10,230 nucleotides of DNA, taken from positions 1-10,230 of the forward strand of contig JACRCS010000935.1 of the NCBI GenBank assembly GCA_016218905.1, given 5' to 3'. Numbering within the stretch: the first letter of the stretch is position 1; every line of letters begins with the position of its first letter. The translations under genes and the position numbers were made by a program. The notes beneath the pieces are model-generated. The model was not told the DNA's origin. It did no database searches and worked only from the letters and a program-made list of their open reading frames with translations. Source of the stretch: Deltaproteobacteria bacterium (lineage in GTDB: Bacteria > Desulfobacterota_C > Deferrisomatia > Deferrisomatales > JACRMM01). Shown one piece after another: positions 1-7,536 of this stretch.

Positions 1-1
1 C

Positions 2-1300
2 TACTATGGGGCCCAGTACGGCGGCTCGACGACTTCCGTCCTGGTCAACCTGCCGGGCGAGGCCTCTTCCGTGGTGACCTGCCTCGACGGCCACAAGATG
101 GCCCAACAAGGCAGGGCCGGAGTCGCCCTGTCCATCGCCGCCCTCGGATCGTTCTTTGCCGGATGCGTGGGTACCCTGCTGATCGCCCTCTTCGGGCCCG
201 CCCTGGCGGGCTTCTCGCAGAAGTTCTCTTCCCCCGAGTACTTCTCCCTCATGGTGCTGGGCTTGATCGCGGCCATCGTGCTGGCCCACGGCTCCGTCAT
301 CAAGGCCGTCGGCATGATCTTCCTGGGCCTGTTCCTGGGATTGGTCGGCATGGACCCCAATACGGGGGCGGCCCGCTATACGTTCGGGCTTCCCGAGCTG
401 GCCGACGGCCTCGGCTTCGTGCCCATCGCCATGGGGGTGTTCGGTCTTTCGGAGATCATCCTCAATCTAGAACGGGGACAGGATCGCCGAGTGGTTTCTT
501 CCAGGATTCGGGGCTTGTGGCCTTCCAGGAAGGATTTCCGGGACGCCTGGGCGCCGGCGGTTCGAGGCACCTTCCTCGGTTCGGTCCTCGGGGTACTGCC
601 CGGGGGAGGGGCGGTGCTCAGCTCGTTTGCCTCCTACACTCTGGAGAAGCGTCTGGCCAGGGATCCTTCCCACTTCGGTCAGGGCGCCATCGAAGGGGTG
701 GCCGGCCCGGAGTCGGCCAACAACGCTGCCGCCCAGACCTCCTTCATCCCTCTGCTGACCCTCGGCCTGCCGTCCAACGCGGTAATGGCCTTGATGATGG
801 GGGCCATGATCATCCAGGGCATTGCGCCCGGGCCCGGCGTGATGCACGAGCGGCCGGAGTTGTTCTGGGGCATGGTGGCCAGCATGTGGATCGGAAACCT
901 GATGCTGGTCATCATCAACCTTCCCTTGATCGGCGTCTGGGTCAGCCTGCTCAAAGTGCCGTACCGCTTCCTGTTTCCGGCGATTCTGGTCTTCTGCTGC
1001 ATCGGCGTCTACAGCCTGAACAACAGCACCGTCGAAGTGATCATCATGGTCGCCTTCGGCCTCCTCGGCTACGTCTTCGCCAAGACGGGCTGTGAAGGCG
1101 CGCCTTTCTTGCTGGGCTTCATCCTCGGTCCGCTGATGGAAGAGAACTTGCGGCGGGCCATGCTCATTTCACGCGGCGACCCGCTCGTGTTCGTGACCCG
1201 CCCGATCAGCGCCGTTCTGCTCATCCTCTCGGCTCTGCTGCTCTTCCTGGTGATCTTCCCGGCCATCCGCGAGAAGAGGGAAGAAGCCTTTCAGGAGTAA
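2..1300 (+). CDS. TctA-family tripartite tricarboxylate transporter large permease, 5'-truncated by window edge
   Basis: This is the large membrane subunit of a tripartite tricarboxylate transporter (TTT), which imports carboxylates using a periplasmic binding protein (TctC) and a small membrane subunit (TctB). The reading frame is open from base 2 and gives 432 residues. Full-length TctA is usually about 500, so roughly the first 70 are missing to the left. The fragment opens with the family signature YGGSTTSVLVNLPGE, followed by VVTCLDGHKMAQQGRAG. A second signature, LPGGGAVLSSF, lies near fragment residue 200, and GPESANNAA with LLTLGLPSNAVMA follows. Many hydrophobic membrane segments fill the rest, including the last about 30 residues before a charged KREEAFQE tail. 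No tctB or tctC is visible; they would be expected to the left. The stop lies 19 bp before the first CoA-transferase, suggesting co-transcription. The family call is very secure; the substrate is unknown. Confidence 0.95.
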   Translation, partial: YYGAQYGGSTTSVLVNLPGEASSVVTCLDGHKMAQQGRAGVALSIAALGSFFAGCVGTLLIALFGPALAGFSQKFSSPEYFSLMVLGLIAAIVLAHGSVIKAVGMIFLGLFLGLVGMDPNTGAARYTFGLPELADGLGFVPIAMGVFGLSEIILNLERGQDRRVVSSRIRGLWPSRKDFRDAWAPAVRGTFLGSVLGVLPGGGAVLSSFASYTLEKRLARDPSHFGQGAIEGVAGPESANNAAAQTSFIPLLTLGLPSNAVMALMMGAMIIQGIAPGPGVMHERPELFWGMVASMWIGNLMLVIINLPLIGVWVSLLKVPYRFLFPAILVFCCIGVYSLNNSTVEVIIMVAFGLLGYVFAKTGCEGAPFLLGFILGPLMEENLRRAMLISRGDPLVFVTRPISAVLLILSALLLFLVIFPAIREKREEAFQE

Positions 1301-1319
1301 GGGGTTTCGACGTACAGCC

Positions 1320-2597
1320 ATGGCAACCTCGAACACGCCCGCCGGTCCCGACGGTCTCCTGGCGGGGTATCGCATCCTCGATCTCTGCGGCGGGCACGAA
1401 GCCATCGGGGGGAAGCTCCTCGCCGATCTGGGCGCCGAGGTGATCAAGGTGGAGCCGCCCGGCCGGGGCGATCCCGCCCGGCGCTCGCCGCCGCTCGCGG
1501 GCGGCATGCCCGAACCCGAGAAGAGCCTCTCCTGGATGGCGTTCAACGCGGGCAAGCGGGGGGTCACCCTCGACCTGTCCCAGGAGGCAGGGCGCGAGCT
1601 CTTCCTTCGCCTGGTGGAGCGCTCCGACGCGGTGCTCGAGTCGTTCCGGCCCGGGCTCCTGCAGGGGTGGGGTCTCGGTTATGAGGACCTCTGCCGCGTC
1701 CGGCCGGAGCTCGTCCTCACCTCCGTCACGCCTTTCGGCGCGACGGGTCCCTACAGCGGGTGGGAGGGGCCGGACCTGGTGCTGTGGGCGCTCTCGGGGC
1801 TCCTCTACATCTGCGGCGATCCGGATCGGCCTCCGGTCCGCATCAGTCAGCCCCAGGCGTGGCTCCACGCCGGAACCGACGCGGCCGGCGCGACGGTGAT
1901 GGCCCTCTTCCACAGGGGCCGCACCGGTCGCGGGCAGCAGGTCGTCGTGTCCGCCCTGAAGGCGATGGAGAGGGTCGCCTACGCGGCCCGGACGCTGTGG
2001 GACGCCAGGGGGAAGGTGCTGAAGCGTCCGGGCAGCAGCCTCAAGATTCCGCCGCTCGGTACGACGACGCCCCTGATCTGGGCCTGCGCCGACGGCTTCG
2101 TGGCGTTCTACCTCTTCGGGGGCGCCATGGGCGCGGTGAGCAACCCGGAGCTGACCCGGTGGATGGACGAGGAGGGGCTCGCCACCGAAGCCATGCGATC
2201 CATAGAGTGGGAGCGCTTCGATATCGGACGGACGCCCCAGGACGCCATCGACCGCGACGTCGTCGGCCCCATCGCGGCCTTCTTCCGGCGGCACACCCAG
2301 CAGGAGCTCTGGGACGAGGGCGTCCGGCGAAGGGTCATGGTGTACCCCGTCCACGACGCCATGGGGGTCCGCGCCGACGAGCATCTGTCGGAGCGGGGCT
2401 TCTGGGTGCGCGTGGAGCATCCCTGTCTGCCGGAGCCCGTCGCGCTTCCGGGCGGCTTCTTGCGCGCGGAAGTGGACCTCTGCCGGCCCCGCGGCCCGGC
2501 CCCCCTGCTGGGCCAGCACAATCGGGAAATCTACGGGGGCGGGCTCGGCCTTTCCGACGCCGAGCTGAGCCGGCTGGGAAACGCGGGGGTGATCTGA
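1320..2597 (+). CDS. CaiB/BaiF family III CoA-transferase, subunit lacking the expected catalytic Asp
   Basis: This 425-residue protein has the normal length of a family III CoA-transferase, enzymes that move CoA between carboxylic acids in the cytoplasm. Visible family features are the N-terminal YRILDLCGG, LGAEVIKVEPPGRGDPARR (about residues 38-56), DAVLESFRPG, TSVTPFGATGPYSGWEGPDL, TGRGQQV and a C-terminal LLGQHNREIYGGGLG. Aligned by hand to formyl-CoA transferase through TGRGQ, the catalytic Asp169 position falls on Trp181 (QPQAWLHAG), so the usual aspartyl-CoA intermediate could not form here. The next gene is a second family III protein that does carry this Asp, so this one may be the non-catalytic or regulatory half of a heteromer. 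The ATG at 1320 follows a poor ribosome site (AAGGGG, 15 bp away), so translation may depend on the upstream gene. The stop overlaps the next start by one base (TGATG). The family is secure; the exact role is inferred. Confidence 0.93.
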   Translation: MATSNTPAGPDGLLAGYRILDLCGGHEAIGGKLLADLGAEVIKVEPPGRGDPARRSPPLAGGMPEPEKSLSWMAFNAGKRGVTLDLSQEAGRELFLRLVERSDAVLESFRPGLLQGWGLGYEDLCRVRPELVLTSVTPFGATGPYSGWEGPDLVLWALSGLLYICGDPDRPPVRISQPQAWLHAGTDAAGATVMALFHRGRTGRGQQVVVSALKAMERVAYAARTLWDARGKVLKRPGSSLKIPPLGTTTPLIWACADGFVAFYLFGGAMGAVSNPELTRWMDEEGLATEAMRSIEWERFDIGRTPQDAIDRDVVGPIAAFFRRHTQQELWDEGVRRRVMVYPVHDAMGVRADEHLSERGFWVRVEHPCLPEPVALPGGFLRAEVDLCRPRGPAPLLGQHNREIYGGGLGLSDAELSRLGNAGVI

Positions 2598-3829
2598 TGG
2601 AGACCGCTCCGCACGCAACCGAGACCCCGGTGCTCCAAGGGGTGCGCATCGTGGAGTTCGGCTGGGCGGTCGTCGGGCCGCTCACCACGAGCTGGGCCGG
2701 AAACCACGGGGCGGAGGTGATCAAGATCGAGACCCGGACCCGCCCGGACATCATCCGCTCGATGACTCCCTTTCAGGGCGACGAGGCGCACGTCGACAAC
2801 TCGCTCTTCTTCGGCCGGGAGAACGCGAGCAAGCTCAGCATGGCCCTCAACCTGAAACACTCCAAGGCGGTAGCCATCGCCAAGCGCCTGGTGGCCTCCA
2901 GCGACGCGGTGGTGGAGAGCTATACAGCCGGCGTCATGGAGAAGTGGGGGCTGGGCCACCGGGACCTGAGGGAGGTGAAGCCCGACCTCGTCATGCTCAG
3001 CTCGTGCATGTACGGACAGACCGGGCGGCTCCGGTCCATGCCGGGCTACGGAGTGCCCCTCACGGCCGTGAGCGGCCTCACCTACCTCTGCGGGTGGCCC
3101 GACCGTCCGCCCACCGGCCCCTACGGCTCGTACACCGACTACCTGGTCCCCCGATTCAACCTCCTCGCCCTCGTGAGCGCCCTCGACTACCGCCGCAGGA
3201 CTGGCCTGGGTATCCACCTGGACGCCTCTCAGCTCGAGGCGGCGGTGCAGTTCGTAGCGCCGGCGCTCCTCCAGTGGGAGGTGGAGGGCAGGATCGCCGG
3301 GAGGTCGGGCAACGGCGACCCGCAGGGGGCGCCCCACGGGGTCTACCGGTGCCTGGGGAAGGACCGCTGGGTGGCCATCGCCGTCTTCTCCGAAGCCCAC
3401 TGGAAGGGCCTCTGCGAGGCGCTGGGGAACCCGCCCTGGATCGCGCAGCCGTCCTTCTCGAGCTTCGAGGCGCGCAAGGCAAATCAGCGGGAGCTCGACC
3501 GACACCTGGAGGAGTGGACTCTCGTGCGGGAAGCGGGGGAGGCGATGCGGCTCCTGCAGGAGCAGGGCGTTCCGGCGGGCGTCGTGAACGACGGGCGGGA
3601 CCTGGGGGAGGACCCGCAGCTCCTCCACGAGGGCTACTACCGCCGCCTGGAGCACCCGCGGATGGGCCCGGTGGACTACGCCGACCACTCGATCCGGTTC
3701 TCGCGCTCGCGCCACGAGGTCCGGCGTTCGCCCTGCCTGGGCGAGCACACGGAGCACGTGTGCCGGGAGATCCTGGGGATGGAAACCGCCGAGATCGAGT
3801 CCCTCACGGCGGAGGGCGTCTTCGAGTGA
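2597..3829 (+). CDS. CaiB/BaiF family III CoA-transferase, subunit with catalytic Asp
   Basis: This 410-residue protein is a second family III CoA-transferase, distinct in sequence from the one before it. Family features are LQGVRIVEFGWAVVGP at the N-terminus, HGAEVIKIETRTRPD, ASKLSMALNL, DAVVESYTAGVMEKWGLG, VMLSSCMYGQTG and a C-terminal CLGEHTEHVCREILGM. The motif YTDYLVPRF puts Asp181 at the position of the catalytic Asp169 of formyl-CoA transferase, so this subunit should be able to form the acyl-aspartyl anhydride and CoA intermediates. The ATG shares its A with the previous stop (TGATG), which is typical of translational coupling and equal production of two partners. A known precedent for two adjacent family III genes forming one enzyme is the succinyl-CoA:(R)-benzylsuccinate CoA-transferase BbsEF. 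That comparison is by analogy; no other toluene-pathway gene is seen here. The gene overlaps the next start by four bases. Confidence 0.94.
   Translation: METAPHATETPVLQGVRIVEFGWAVVGPLTTSWAGNHGAEVIKIETRTRPDIIRSMTPFQGDEAHVDNSLFFGRENASKLSMALNLKHSKAVAIAKRLVASSDAVVESYTAGVMEKWGLGHRDLREVKPDLVMLSSCMYGQTGRLRSMPGYGVPLTAVSGLTYLCGWPDRPPTGPYGSYTDYLVPRFNLLALVSALDYRRRTGLGIHLDASQLEAAVQFVAPALLQWEVEGRIAGRSGNGDPQGAPHGVYRCLGKDRWVAIAVFSEAHWKGLCEALGNPPWIAQPSFSSFEARKANQRELDRHLEEWTLVREAGEAMRLLQEQGVPAGVVNDGRDLGEDPQLLHEGYYRRLEHPRMGPVDYADHSIRFSRSRHEVRRSPCLGEHTEHVCREILGMETAEIESLTAEGVFE
3811..3816 (+). promoter_or_regulatory. Ribosome binding site deciding the GTG start at 3826
   Basis: GGAGGG lies 9 bases before the GTG at 3826, which itself overlaps the preceding stop as GTGA. 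The reading frame remains open far upstream as out-of-frame sequence of the CoA-transferase, so this site and overlap are what fix the true start of the dehydratase. Confidence 0.7.
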
Positions 3830-5013
3830 GCAGCGTCGACAGGAACCGCATCGAAGCCGGCCTGGCCAAGTACCGCGAGCGGCTCGAGGGGACGGTCCTC
3901 ACGCCGGCCGTCGCCAATCGGGTGGCGACCCCGGACGCGATCCGGCGGTTCGCCGACGGGCTGGGAGACCGGAACCCCTTGTGGCGGGACGAGGAGTACG
4001 CGAAGGGGAGCGTGCACGAGGGGCCCCTCGCCCCTCCGGCCTTCCTGAACGCCGTGAGCGAGGGGCAGGCCATCGTCGGGCTGCCCGGCCTCGTGGCCAC
4101 CTTCGTCGGGGCCGAGTGGGAGTGGGGGGCACTGCTCCGGGCGAACGACTCCTTCTCCGTGACCAACGAGCTCCTCCCGCTGGAGGACGTGACCGCTTCG
4201 GGAGAAGGGCTCCGGGTGCTCCAGTCCGGGGTCATCCGCTATCGGAACCAGCGGGGCGAGGAGGCCGGCCGGTGCCGGTGGCGGCTCCTTCGGACTGAGG
4301 CGGGGCTCGGAGGCAGGGAGCGGGGAGAGGGCGAACGGGGCGGCGGCCACCCCGGACCGCGGCGCTACGGGGACGAGGAAGTGGCTCGGCTCTGCGAAGA
4401 GATCGAGGCCGAGGAGATCCGGGGAGCCGTGCCCCGGTACTTCGAGGACGTGCGGGAAGGGGACGTCGTCCCGCCCGTCGTGAAGGGGCCGCTCTCGCTC
4501 TCCGACATGATCGCCTGGGCCGCCGGCACCGGGTGGCACCGCACCGCGCTCGCCCACGGGCCCAAGCTCCTCTTCCTCAAGGAGAACCCCGGGCTCTCGT
4601 ACCTCGACCCGGAGACGGGGGTGCCGGAGCCGATCGCTCTCTCCCACTTCGACGCCCGGGCAGCCTACCTCCTCATGCGCTCGCCTCGGCCCATGGACCT
4701 GGGGTTCCAGAGGGTCTGTTGGATGAGCCACCCCATCACCAACTGGATGAGCGACGTCGGTTTCCTGAAGAGGATGTCCGTTCGTTTGACCGGTTTCGTC
4801 CGCTTCGGCGACCTCTGCCGGGCCGGTGCCGTGGTGACCGGGAAGCGCTCCGCCAACGGGGAGCACACGGTGGAGCTGGAGCTCACGTGCCGGAAGAACG
4901 CGGGAGAGCCGGTGGCCGCCGGCACGGCGTCGGTCGTCCTTCCTTCGCGCGCCGCGCCGTCCGCCCTTCCGGGGCAGCGCGGCGCTTCCTCCACTACGAG
5001 CCGGGAGAGCTGA
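3826..5013 (+). CDS. MaoC-like / FAS1-like dehydratase domain protein (double hotdog)
   Basis: This 395-residue protein has two hotdog-fold halves and probably hydrates or dehydrates an acyl-CoA (enoyl-CoA/3-hydroxyacyl-CoA type reaction). The N-terminal half (about residues 15-155) carries GDRNPLWRDEEYA (47-59) and GPLAPPAFL (66-74), the signature of the MaoC_dehydrat_N / FAS1-like dehydratase domain. The C-terminal half (about 200-375) starts with RYFEDVREGDVVPP and contains SHPITNWMSDVGFL, then VRFGDLCRAG. A Gly/Arg/Glu-rich linker (about 160-180) joins them. In classical (R)-hydratases the motif reads NPxH; here it is NPLW, so the catalytic His of that motif is absent from the N-half. His302 in the C-half is a possible functional substitute, but this is inference. 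The GTG start overlaps the upstream stop by four bases and has a good ribosome site. The stop is 4 bp before the DUF169 start. Confidence 0.88.
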   Translation: MSSVDRNRIEAGLAKYRERLEGTVLTPAVANRVATPDAIRRFADGLGDRNPLWRDEEYAKGSVHEGPLAPPAFLNAVSEGQAIVGLPGLVATFVGAEWEWGALLRANDSFSVTNELLPLEDVTASGEGLRVLQSGVIRYRNQRGEEAGRCRWRLLRTEAGLGGRERGEGERGGGHPGPRRYGDEEVARLCEEIEAEEIRGAVPRYFEDVREGDVVPPVVKGPLSLSDMIAWAAGTGWHRTALAHGPKLLFLKENPGLSYLDPETGVPEPIALSHFDARAAYLLMRSPRPMDLGFQRVCWMSHPITNWMSDVGFLKRMSVRLTGFVRFGDLCRAGAVVTGKRSANGEHTVELELTCRKNAGEPVAAGTASVVLPSRAAPSALPGQRGASSTTSRES

Positions 5014-5017
5014 GAGT

Positions 5018-5806
5018 ATGGATTGGAGAGAGGCGGATCGGAGACTGAACGAACACCTTCGACTCCAGACCTTCCCGGTCGCGCTGCGGCTGGAGGAGTC
5101 GTTGGAGGGTCTTCCGCAGGTTTACGGCGAGCTGGCGGGGAGAGCCGGGCCCATGCCGGTCTGCCAGGCCGTGGCCGTCGCCCGCAGGTACGGGTGGCGC
5201 GTCGTGCTCACCCGAGACGAGATGACCTGTCCGCTGGGCGCCATCTCGCTCGGGTTCGTCTCCCCCCGGCCGGAGCACCTGCAGGGCTGCGCCGAGGTGC
5301 CCGCCTGGGTGCGCACGCCCGAGGCTCGGGCGCGGATCCTGGCGAACCTCCCGAAGTTCGAGCCCGGAAGGTACCGGTACGTCGTGGCTACGCCGCTGGC
5401 GCGGGCCGACTTCGAACCCCAGATCGTCGTCGCCTACGGAAACCCTGCCCAGATCGTGCGGCTGGTGCAGAGCGTCATCTACCTGACGGGGGAACCGGTG
5501 GTGTCGAACGCCCTCGGCGCGGTGGGGTGCGGCACGTACATCACCAAGGCGATCCAGACCGGCGAATGCCAGATGGTGGTGAGCGGTGCGGGCGACCGGA
5601 TCTTCGGCCTCACGCAGGACGACGAGATGTCGTTCACGATCCCGGTAGCCCGGCTGCCCGCGGTGCTGGACGGACTCGGGGAGACGGCCCGGCACGGGGT
5701 GCGCTATCCGACGCCCTCCTACCTGCGCTTCCATCCCGAGCTGCCGCCGAGCTACCAGTCCTTCCTGAAGGAGCTGCCGCCGGCCGACGGGAGGGAAGAC
5801 CCATGA
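5018..5806 (+). CDS. DUF169 domain-containing protein
   Basis: This 262-residue soluble protein is recognised as DUF169, a family with no established function. Supporting features are the spaced cysteine and glycine pattern PVCQAVAVARRYGW (47-60), TCPLGAISLGF (70-80), the central TGEPVVSNALGAVGCGTYI and a C-terminal MSFTIPVARL. It has Cys at 49, 71, 91, 171 and 184, and no signal peptide or membrane segment. Cys49 and Cys71 sit in the family's typical motifs and could bind a metal or cofactor or perform redox chemistry, but nothing here proves that. The ATG at 5018 is preceded by GGGAGAG with an 8-base spacer, 4 bp after the dehydratase stop. Its own stop overlaps the ligase start (ATGA). The tight placement between an acyl-CoA dehydratase and an acyl-CoA ligase implies a role in the same pathway, perhaps as an accessory protein or an unrecognised enzyme. 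Confidence 0.88.
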   Translation: MDWREADRRLNEHLRLQTFPVALRLEESLEGLPQVYGELAGRAGPMPVCQAVAVARRYGWRVVLTRDEMTCPLGAISLGFVSPRPEHLQGCAEVPAWVRTPEARARILANLPKFEPGRYRYVVATPLARADFEPQIVVAYGNPAQIVRLVQSVIYLTGEPVVSNALGAVGCGTYITKAIQTGECQMVVSGAGDRIFGLTQDDEMSFTIPVARLPAVLDGLGETARHGVRYPTPSYLRFHPELPPSYQSFLKELPPADGREDP

Positions 5807-7536
5807 GTCACGGCGAACTCCAGGCCAAGCTCGATCAGATGGGCCTCCTTCCGCACCGGCTGGCGTACTGGGCGGAGGCGTGCCCCGACAAGACCTTCCT
5901 CCGCTACGGGGAGGAGGACCGGGCGTACTCCTACGGAGAGTTCAACCGGATGGCCAACTGCCTGGCCAACCACCTCGCCGCCCTCGGGGTCTCCAAGGGC
6001 GACCGGGTGTCGCTCTTCCTCGCGAACCCTCTCGTCATCGTGCTCTCGGCGTTCTCGCTCTGGAAGCTGGGAGCGGTCTTCTGCCCGATCAACTTCTCCT
6101 ACCGGGACCGGCTGCTCGCCTACCATTTGAACGACACCGCCCCGGTCCTCCTCATCACCGAGAGCGGCTGTGAGCCCCTGCTCAACGCCCTCGCCGGCGA
6201 GATCTCCTGCCGGAGGGTCCTCGTGCACGAGCCGGGCGCCGGACCGCTCGGAGGCTCCGGGGAGAGCGCCGGCGCCGCTCCGCTCCACCGGGCGTTCGAG
6301 AGGATCTCGCTGGGCGAGCTCCTGGAGGGGGAAGGCCACAACCCTGCGGTGAGCCTCGAGCCCTGGGATACCGCCAACGTCGTGTACACCTCCGGCACCA
6401 CCGGCCGGCCGAAGGGCGTCGTCCAGTCCCACCGCTGGCTCCAGAACTACTGCTACTACGGCGTCCGAATGCTCCACCCGGACGACGTGGTCTACTGCGA
6501 CCTCCCCCTCTACCACATCGGAGGAGCGTTCTCCCTGGTGGGACGGGCCGCCTGGGCGGGCTGCGGCGTCTCCCTCTGGGACCGCTTCAGCGCCTCCCGG
6601 TTCTGGGACAGGATCCGGAGCACCGGGGCCACCTACACTCTCCTCCTGGACGTGGTGATCCCGCGCCTCCTGAAGCACGAGCCGACCCCCGCCGATCCGA
6701 TGAACACGCTGCGGCGCGTCCACATGCAGCCCCTGCCCGAGTACCACCACGACTTCTGCCGGCGCTTCGGTATCGACTTCGTCAACGTGGGTTACGGAGC
6801 CACGGAGATCGGGTACGCCTGCGCCGCGCTGATCGACGAGGCCCCCGGCGGAGGGGGTACCCCGGAGGAGTTTCGGAAGGGGTACAGCCGGGAAGAGCTC
6901 CTCGCGATCGCGAGGGAACTGGGCATGCCCGTCGTTCCCGGGGACCGCCCCCTGCCGAAGGGGTATATGGGGACCCCCTGCATGTTCCACGAGCTGGCGG
7001 TCGTCGGGGAACACGACGAACGGCTCGGACCGGGGGAGTACGGCCAGATCGCCCTCAGGCCGAAGCTCCCGTCCGTGCTGCTCGACGAGTACTTCAAGAA
7101 GCCCGAGGCGACCGCGGCAGCCTTCCGCAACCTCTGGTTCCACACGGGCGACGGCGCCCGTCAGGACGAGGACGGCTCCTGCTACTTCGTCGATCGCGTG
7201 GGAGGGTTCATCCGGGTGCGGGGCGAGAACGTCTCGTCCTTCCAGGTGGAGGACCTCCTCAACGCCCACCCCAAGGTCCGCCTGGCGGCCGCGTTCCCCG
7301 TGCCGGCCTCCGAGGGCTTGGAGGACGATATCGTGGCCTACGTCGTCCCGGTGGAGGGAGCGGTCCTGGAAGAGGGGGACGTGCGCGACTGGATGCGGAG
7401 CGTGGCGCCGAAGTACATGTGGCCCAAGCACGTCGTCGTCGCCGACGCCCTGCCCCAGACCCCCACGCACAAGATCGAGAAGTACAAGCTGAAGGAGAGC
7501 TTCCTCGCCGAGCGGGCACCTGGGCAGGGCCGCTGA
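5803..7536 (+). CDS. AMP-forming acyl-CoA ligase, CaiC-like (ANL superfamily)
   Basis: This 577-residue enzyme should activate a carboxylic acid with ATP and CoA to acyl-CoA, AMP and pyrophosphate. The adenylation motifs are complete: P-loop VYTSGTTGRPKG (194-205), YGATE (331-335), WFHTGD (445-450), VDRVGGFIRVRGENVS (463-478) and PTHKIEKYKL (554-563). Lys557 is at the position of the catalytic lysine usually found in an SGK motif. Overall order and sequence resemble crotonobetaine/carnitine-CoA ligase CaiC. Between YGATE and the WFHTGD motif, residues about 347-390 appear longer than in CaiC and contain a charged, helix-like stretch (EEFRKGYSREELLAIARE). The ATG overlaps the DUF169 stop by four bases and follows GGAGGG with a 7-base spacer, so the long open sequence upstream in the same frame is not part of the protein. 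It is the last gene of the tight operon. The acid substrate is not predictable. Confidence 0.94.
   Translation: MSHGELQAKLDQMGLLPHRLAYWAEACPDKTFLRYGEEDRAYSYGEFNRMANCLANHLAALGVSKGDRVSLFLANPLVIVLSAFSLWKLGAVFCPINFSYRDRLLAYHLNDTAPVLLITESGCEPLLNALAGEISCRRVLVHEPGAGPLGGSGESAGAAPLHRAFERISLGELLEGEGHNPAVSLEPWDTANVVYTSGTTGRPKGVVQSHRWLQNYCYYGVRMLHPDDVVYCDLPLYHIGGAFSLVGRAAWAGCGVSLWDRFSASRFWDRIRSTGATYTLLLDVVIPRLLKHEPTPADPMNTLRRVHMQPLPEYHHDFCRRFGIDFVNVGYGATEIGYACAALIDEAPGGGGTPEEFRKGYSREELLAIARELGMPVVPGDRPLPKGYMGTPCMFHELAVVGEHDERLGPGEYGQIALRPKLPSVLLDEYFKKPEATAAAFRNLWFHTGDGARQDEDGSCYFVDRVGGFIRVRGENVSSFQVEDLLNAHPKVRLAAAFPVPASEGLEDDIVAYVVPVEGAVLEEGDVRDWMRSVAPKYMWPKHVVVADALPQTPTHKIEKYKLKESFLAERAPGQGR

Noticed and set aside
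1221..2618. Long minus-strand open frame of 465 codons opposite the first CoA-transferase
   Set aside because: It is antisense to a secure gene, rich in Arg, Pro and Gly with no recognisable motif, and is explained by the high third-position GC of the coding strand.
1320..5013. Itaconate/mesaconate degradation cluster (CoA-transferase, hydratase, citramalyl-CoA lyase)
   Set aside because: A CoA-transferase and a MaoC hydratase fit, but there is no CitE-like lyase, and the two-gene transferase and ligase do not match that pathway.
5752..7470. Long minus-strand open frame of 572 codons opposite the ligase
   Set aside because: The ligase has complete ANL motifs on the plus strand. The antisense translation is low-complexity and lacks family features.
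5023..7536. Apparent 837-residue fusion ending in the ligase
   Set aside because: The first about 260 codons are an out-of-frame reading of the DUF169 gene. The ATG at 5803 with a good ribosome site is the real start.
1320..7536. Carnitine (cai) operon
   Set aside because: CaiB-like and CaiC-like proteins are present, but no CaiA dehydrogenase, CaiD hydratase or CaiT transporter is seen, and there are two different CoA-transferases.
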